Part shown: positions 16,237 through 19,425 of the stretch, one piece after another
Layout: the number at the start of each line of letters is the position of its first letter
How positions within the stretch are numbered: the first letter of the stretch is position 1
Origin: DSOS01 sp035286585
GTDB taxonomy: Bacteria > Chloroflexota > Anaerolineae > Anaerolineales > UBA4823
DNA length: 19,425 bases
NCBI GenBank assembly: GCA_035286585.1
Contig: DATEDC010000031.1
Span: 1 to 19,425, forward strand
Direction of reading: 5' to 3'
Notes under the pieces: generated by a model
Told to the model about the DNA's origin: nothing
The model's input: only the letters and a program-made list of their open reading frames with translations
The model's database searches: none
Made by a program: the position numbers and the translations under genes

Positions 16237-17572
16237 GGGGCACCTCCGCCAGCGTTTCTACCAGAAGATCGATTTCCTCCCGAGAGTTCATCTCGGTCAC
16301 AGCCAGCAGCACGTGGCTCTCCAGCTCCGGGTAGTCTTGACCTAAATCGTAACCGCCCAAGATGCCGTTTTCGAGCAGGTAGGCGTTGATTTCTTCCACC
16401 GGTAGGGGGCAGCGTACCACGAACTCGTGGTAGAAGGGCGTTGAATTCCAAAGTTCGTATCCCTCCAGTTGGGAGATCTGCCTGGCGGCATAATGGGCTT
16501 TGTGGTAGCACAGCTCGCTAACCTGGCGCAGGCCGTGTTTGCCCAGCAAGCTAAGATAAACAGCCGAAGCCAGAGCCATCAAGCCCTGATTGGTGCAGAT
16601 GTTGGAGGTGGCTTTCTCACGGCGGATGTGCTGCTCGCGGGCGGTGAGGGTCAGCACGTAAGCCTTTTGGCCGCGGTTGTCAACCGTTTCACCCACCAGG
16701 CGCCCGGCCATCTTGCGTACATATTCCGTTCGGGTGGCAAAGATGCCCAGGTAAGGACCGCCATAAGTAAGCGGAATGCCGAGCGGCTGGCCTTCGCCGG
16801 TGACGATATCCGCCCCGAACTCGCCGGGAGCTTTCAGCATACCCAGGGCTAACGGGTTAGCCGATATGGAAACCAGCGCCCCTTTAGCGTGGGCGGCCTC
16901 GACCAGGGCGGTGTGATCGTAAATCCGCCCGAAGAAGTCCGGGTACTGGACGATCACCAGGGCGGTGTTTTCATCGATCAAGGGGATCAGCGCCTTCGGG
17001 CCCATGCGGATATCCACCTGTTCACCCGTGATTTCAATGGCCGACCCGTGATTGTAAGTGTGGATGGTCTGGCGGTAATGCGGGTGCAGGTTGGGTGAAA
17101 GGACAACCTTCGTGCGCTTGCCGCGGAAGTTGGCGTACGCCAGTGAGACAGCCTCCGCGGCAGCGGTGGCTCCATCGTAGTGAGAGGCGTTGCTGACATC
17201 CATTCCGGTCAGGGAGGTGATCAGGCTTTGGTAATCGAATATCGCCCGCAGGGTGCCCTGCGAGACTTCCGGCTGGTAGGGGGTGTAAGCGGTCAGAAAT
17301 TCACCGCGGCGCAAAATGGCATCCACGGCAGCCGGGATATAATGATGGTACGCTCCGGCGCCGAGAAAGCAAACCAGGTCGTGGGTTGACTCATTAGCCG
17401 AGGCTAGATCTTGCATCTCGGCGAAGGCCTCCATTTCGGTGAGCGCCGGGGGTAAATTCAATTCTGGAAAGCGAAAGCTGGCTGGCACATCCTGGAACAG
17501 GTCCTCCAGACGTTCGACGCCAATCGTCGCCAGCATTGCCTTCCGTTCTGCATCAGTATGGGGAAAATACAT
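16229..17572 (-). CDS. gcvPA: Glycine dehydrogenase (decarboxylating) subunit 1
   Basis: The 447-residue protein matches the N-terminal half of glycine decarboxylase: MYFPHTDAERKAML, CFLGAGAYHHYIPAAVD, TAYTPYQPEVSQGTL, SNASHYDGATAAAEA, and QHIRREKATSNICTNQ near the second half. It has the fold of the P-protein but lacks the PLP lysine, which is in GcvPB. It starts 19 bases after the gcvH stop; the Shine-Dalgarno sequence is modest (GGAAAGG at about 15 bases, or the closer GGAAA). It overlaps gcvPB by 8 bases. Confidence 0.95.
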   Translation of the reverse strand: MYFPHTDAERKAMLATIGVERLEDLFQDVPASFRFPELNLPPALTEMEAFAEMQDLASANESTHDLVCFLGAGAYHHYIPAAVDAILRRGEFLTAYTPYQPEVSQGTLRAIFDYQSLITSLTGMDVSNASHYDGATAAAEAVSLAYANFRGKRTKVVLSPNLHPHYRQTIHTYNHGSAIEITGEQVDIRMGPKALIPLIDENTALVIVQYPDFFGRIYDHTALVEAAHAKGALVSISANPLALGMLKAPGEFGADIVTGEGQPLGIPLTYGGPYLGIFATRTEYVRKMAGRLVGETVDNRGQKAYVLTLTAREQHIRREKATSNICTNQGLMALASAVYLSLLGKHGLRQVSELCYHKAHYAARQISQLEGYELWNSTPFYHEFVVRCPLPVEEINAYLLENGILGGYDLGQDYPELESHVLLAVTEMNSREEIDLLVETLAEVPHE

Positions 17573-17591
17573 TTTTCCAAGACCTTTCCAG

Positions 17592-17981
17592 TTATTCTTT
17601 CGAGGCGATCAACTGCTGGTAGCCTTCTGCCTCGAGAAGACCGTCCAGCTCGTTTGGGTCGCTGAGTTCGACTTTGACCATCCAGGCCTTGCCGTATGGG
17701 TCGCTGTTAATCGTTTCAGGCGCATCGGGCAAATCTTCATTGACCGCGGTGATAACACCGCTCACCGGCAGATATACATCTGCGGCTGCCTTGACCGATT
17801 CGACCGTCGCGCAGGTATCGCCCTGGCTGACCTGCTCACCCTCGGCGACAATTATCTCAACATAGACAATATCCGAGAGCTGGTCTTGAGCGTAGTCCGT
17901 AATGCCGACGGTGCCAACATTCCCCTCGATACGGACCCATTCGTCATTCTTGGTGTATTTCAAATCATAAGGAATATTCAT
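17592..17981 (-). CDS. gcvH: Glycine cleavage system H protein
   Basis: The 129-residue lipoyl carrier shuttles the aminomethyl group from GcvPA/PB to GcvT and electrons to the E3 dehydrogenase. The lipoyl-lysine motif is ATVESVKAAADV with Lys64; KYTKNDEWV at the N-terminus and GITDYAQDQLSDIVYVE are typical. The start at 17981 has a perfect AGGAGGT upstream. An in-frame extension to 18050 reads back into the leader and is rejected. It is the first gene after the riboswitch-controlled leader. The E3 gene is not in this window. Confidence 0.97.
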   Translation of the reverse strand: MNIPYDLKYTKNDEWVRIEGNVGTVGITDYAQDQLSDIVYVEIIVAEGEQVSQGDTCATVESVKAAADVYLPVSGVITAVNEDLPDAPETINSDPYGKAWMVKVELSDPNELDGLLEAEGYQQLIASKE

Positions 17982-18067
17982 GTGAACCTCCTGGGTTAGA
18001 TAATTTTGCTCCGGGCGCCATACTTGATCGTTAAGTGAGCACTTCCGCAAGACAGAATTAAAGCAGT

Positions 18068-18103
18068 GAAAAAGAAAAGGCGCACGCGCAGGTTGCGTGC
18101 GCC
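18068..18103 (-). terminator. Riboswitch expression-platform terminator
   Basis: On the minus strand GGCGCACGC pairs perfectly with GCGTGCGCC around a 7-base loop (hairpin 18103-18079). It is followed by TTTTCTTTTTC (18078-18068). It lies between the second glycine aptamer and gcvH, as expected for a glycine-controlled transcription attenuator. Confidence 0.88.
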
Positions 18104-18300
18104 TCTGTCGTAAACCTGAGAGATTCGCGCCGGTTCTGGCGCTTGCCCCGTCGGTGTCGACGGCAGTGTGCTGCCGTAAACTTTCCAGAGGGTCTCGAGA
18201 GGTGGGTCCTTTTACCTGAGAGTTTCATCCAGCGCCGCTCTGTGCTGGATTTGCCCCTTCGGTGCCCGGATTTCGGTGGGACTCTCCCCGCCTCCCGTTG
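18102..18300 (-). ncRNA. Tandem glycine riboswitch (two aptamers)
   Basis: Two aptamers are recognisable on the minus strand. The first (about 18300-18200) has GGGGAGAGTCCC, CACCGAAGGGGCAAAT and AACTCTCAGG. The second (about 18195-18102) has CTGGAAAG, ACACCGACGGGGCAAG and ATCTCTCAGG, closed by CCTCTG (18191-18186) with CAGAGG (18107-18102) as P1. Conserved ACCGA-GGGGCAA and CUCUCAGG elements occur in both copies. By family knowledge glycine binding usually turns the downstream gcv operon on. The following terminator shares its first two bases with P1 of aptamer 2. Confidence 0.95.
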
Positions 18301-18314
18301 AATTTTCTGCCATC

Positions 18315-18343
18315 ATTCTAAGGGTTTGTGATCGAAAAGTCAA
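18315..18343 (-). promoter_or_regulatory. Promoter of the gcvH-gcvPA-gcvPB operon
   Basis: On the minus strand TTGACT (18343-18338), an exact 17-base spacer and TAGAAT (18320-18315). Transcription would begin near 18308, immediately before aptamer 1. The -35 hexamer contains the TGA stop codon of the upstream DUF4870-like gene. Confidence 0.75.
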
Positions 18344-18783
18344 GTGCTTTCCAGCGTGAGGCGCACCCAATCACCCACCAACCAATAGCGGAAATCAATG
18401 CCCTGGCTGCACTGCACAGCGCCGATGACACCATAGACCAGGGCCACGATGGGGATCAACGTGATGATGCAAGCAAAGGGCATCAAGAGACAGCCCAAGC
18501 CCGCCGCCACGACGAGCACCCCGCTGACCGCCCAGGCGAAGCCAGCCAGGGCTCCGCCTCCAACCCACCAGATAAGCTGGAAAACGAAGGACTGCATGGC
18601 GTGATATGCCACGTAGCGGGAGCGGTCCTTATACACCAGGTATATTAACAGGGCTGCCAGTGGACCGAAGAAACCGGTCGCCAGATTCGCCAGCACGCTG
18701 AGGTGAGCCAGCATAGCCCAGGTGCGCTCGTCAGAGGGTGAGAGAGCAGGCAATGCCTGAGGTGGACTTGAGGGTGCGGTCAT
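18340..18783 (-). CDS. DUF4870-like small membrane protein
   Basis: The 147-residue protein starts at the ATG at 18783, with AAGGA 6 bases upstream; a longer frame to 18813 begins inside the terminator T-tract and is rejected. It has a Pro-rich hydrophilic N-terminus (1-20), then DERTWAMLAHLSVL, a glycine-rich hydrophobic segment, YKDRSRYVAYHAMQS and further hydrophobic segments. The R/K-x-H-A-x-Q-S signature between membrane spans is characteristic of the DUF4870/Tic20-like family. The function is unknown. It is a distant paralogue of the next upstream gene. Confidence 0.8.
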   Translation of the reverse strand: MTAPSSPPQALPALSPSDERTWAMLAHLSVLANLATGFFGPLAALLIYLVYKDRSRYVAYHAMQSFVFQLIWWVGGGALAGFAWAVSGVLVVAAGLGCLLMPFACIITLIPIVALVYGVIGAVQCSQGIDFRYWLVGDWVRLTLEST

Positions 18784-18800
18784 AACTGTTCCTTTTAGAC

Positions 18801-18844
18801 AAAAAAGCCCCATTTTCGCTCGGGTAAACCGATGAAAACGGGGC
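18801..18844 (-). terminator. Hairpin with T-tract between the two DUF4870-like genes
   Basis: GCCCC/GGGGC, TTTTC/GAAAA and TCGG/CCGA pair in one long stem with one A-C mismatch (18807-18844). On the minus strand TTTTTT follows (18806-18801). It ends 17 bases before the ATG of the 147-residue gene, so it may terminate the upstream gene or attenuate the downstream one. Confidence 0.75.
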
Positions 18845-18864
18845 GTTCCGAACGCTGTGGGAAT

Positions 18865-18870
18865 ATTATA
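18865..18870 (-). promoter_or_regulatory. Consensus -10 overlapping a stop codon
   Basis: On the minus strand a perfect TATAAT contains the TAA stop of the 109-residue gene. The -35 region 16-18 bases upstream is poor. It would start a transcript near 18858 for the 147-residue gene. Confidence 0.35.
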
Positions 18871-19195
18871 CCCAACCCTGGTTTTTGACGAAATTCGTAA
18901 TCACGGGAAGTTCGGTGTAGTTGCCACGGTAGGAGTCGTAGGCCGGCCAGAGCGTGACCAGCCAGATAACGGGAGCGCAAACTGCGCCGACGACTGTGAT
19001 GCCCAGGATGATCATCACAATATAGAGCCCGACATTCAACGCCAGGGATTGCACCGCATGGAATTTAATGAAGGGCCGGTTCTTCTTCTCCTCCATCAAA
19101 AGCACGATGATGGCGATGAGCGGTATGGGGTAGCCGAGGGCCGACCAAAGGCGATCATCGCTGGTGATATCCGGTGCTGACATTTCTTCAGACAT
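18866..19195 (-). CDS. DUF4870/Tic20-like small membrane protein
   Basis: The 109-residue protein starts at the ATG at 19195, with AAGGAGG 7 bases upstream; the longer frame to 19240 is rejected for lack of a ribosome site. It shows DDRLWSALGYPIPLIAIIVLL (first span), EEKKNRPFIKFHAVQSLALN (the family's H-A-V-Q-S signature) and a further hydrophobic stretch, ending in NQGWV. The function is unknown. Arrangement with the neighbour suggests an old tandem duplication. Confidence 0.8.
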   Translation of the reverse strand: MSEEMSAPDITSDDRLWSALGYPIPLIAIIVLLMEEKKNRPFIKFHAVQSLALNVGLYIVMIILGITVVGAVCAPVIWLVTLWPAYDSYRGNYTELPVITNFVKNQGWV

Positions 19196-19425
19196 GAAAA
19201 TCCTCCTTAAATAGATTTGGTTGACAGGCAGCGAAGGCAAACCTGCCCGTCAGCGGGTTGGGAAGTAGATAATTTCATACCAGATAACCCCAATCCAGCC
19301 CCAAGGTTACGCCTGATCGGGAAAGCAATCATGAGCGAGTTGAGCACGATGGATAAGGTCAGGTGGGAATTTTGAATGACCAGGCGAGGAGAAACAACAG
19401 CGTGAACAGGCTGCTGACTGCCAGT
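19196..19425. other. Right-edge intergenic region
   Basis: 230 bases upstream of the 109-residue gene. I see no complete gene. A weak extended -10 candidate (TGGTATGAA, minus strand, near 19280) lacks a convincing -35. A possible gene end is listed separately. Confidence 0.5.
19359..19424 (-). CDS. Possible C-terminal end of a gene running off the right edge
   Basis: A minus-strand frame entering from the edge reads 21 hydrophobic-rich residues (LAVSSLFTLLFLLAWSFKIPT) split here as LAVSSLFTLL then FLLAWSFKIPT, then TGA. It would fit the last membrane helix of a protein, but the segment is too short to assign. Confidence 0.22.
   Translation of the reverse strand: MAVSSLFTLLFLLAWSFKIPT

Noticed and set aside
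14848..16389. 513-codon plus-strand frame opposite gcvPB
   Set aside because: Antisense shadow of a strongly conserved gene, with composition typical of a reversed reading frame.
17982..18050. N-terminal extension of GcvH by 23 codons
   Set aside because: It passes through the perfect Shine-Dalgarno sequence of the normal start and does not match the conserved length of H proteins.

Overview
The window reads as ordinary chromosomal DNA from a moderately GC-rich bacterium. The gene set (formate/nitrite channel, split glycine decarboxylase gcvPA/gcvPB, tandem glycine riboswitch, TGS-type nucleoside kinase, a GlyA-GcvT fusion) is compatible with an Anaerolineae-like Chloroflexota. That assignment is an inference from gene content and was not tested by alignment. 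I see no rRNA, tRNA, CRISPR array, insertion sequence or phage gene.

Layout. Positions 1-2557 (minus) hold the N-terminal 852 residues of a secreted two-domain phosphatase: a type I phosphodiesterase/alkaline-phosphatase-fold domain joined to a 5'-nucleotidase-type metallophosphoesterase that runs off the left edge. A 458-base intergenic stretch follows. At 3016-4195 (minus) a formate/nitrite-family channel is followed by a stand-alone Lrp/AsnC ligand-sensing (RAM) domain, ending in a clear terminator. At 4568-8131 (plus) lie a dimethylargininase-like hydrolase, a GPH-family sugar:cation symporter with a possibly leaderless start, a YghO-like acyltransferase and a 74-residue membrane protein; the last three genes overlap by ATGA junctions. 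At 8277-12680 (plus), behind a strong promoter with a CRP-like dyad, are a 1052-residue serine hydroxymethyltransferase/aminomethyltransferase fusion and a class I aminotransferase. A TGS-domain nucleoside kinase (12752-14476, minus) converges on them. At 14764-18343 (minus) a complete glycine cleavage operon (gcvH-gcvPA-gcvPB) has its own promoter, tandem glycine riboswitch and terminators. Two small DUF4870-like membrane proteins (18340-19195, minus) complete the window.

How the genes work together. The core theme is one-carbon/glycine metabolism. GcvPA/PB decarboxylate glycine onto lipoyl-GcvH. GcvT releases ammonia and makes methylene-tetrahydrofolate, and SHMT joins that carbon to a second glycine to give serine. 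GcvT is absent from the riboswitch operon and is instead fused to SHMT in a separate plus-strand unit. Between the two enzymes lies a module that looks like a degenerate second copy of the T-protein N-terminal region, without the catalytic aspartate. This fusion and its different control are the most interesting features of the window. The E3 subunit (dihydrolipoamide dehydrogenase) is not present here.
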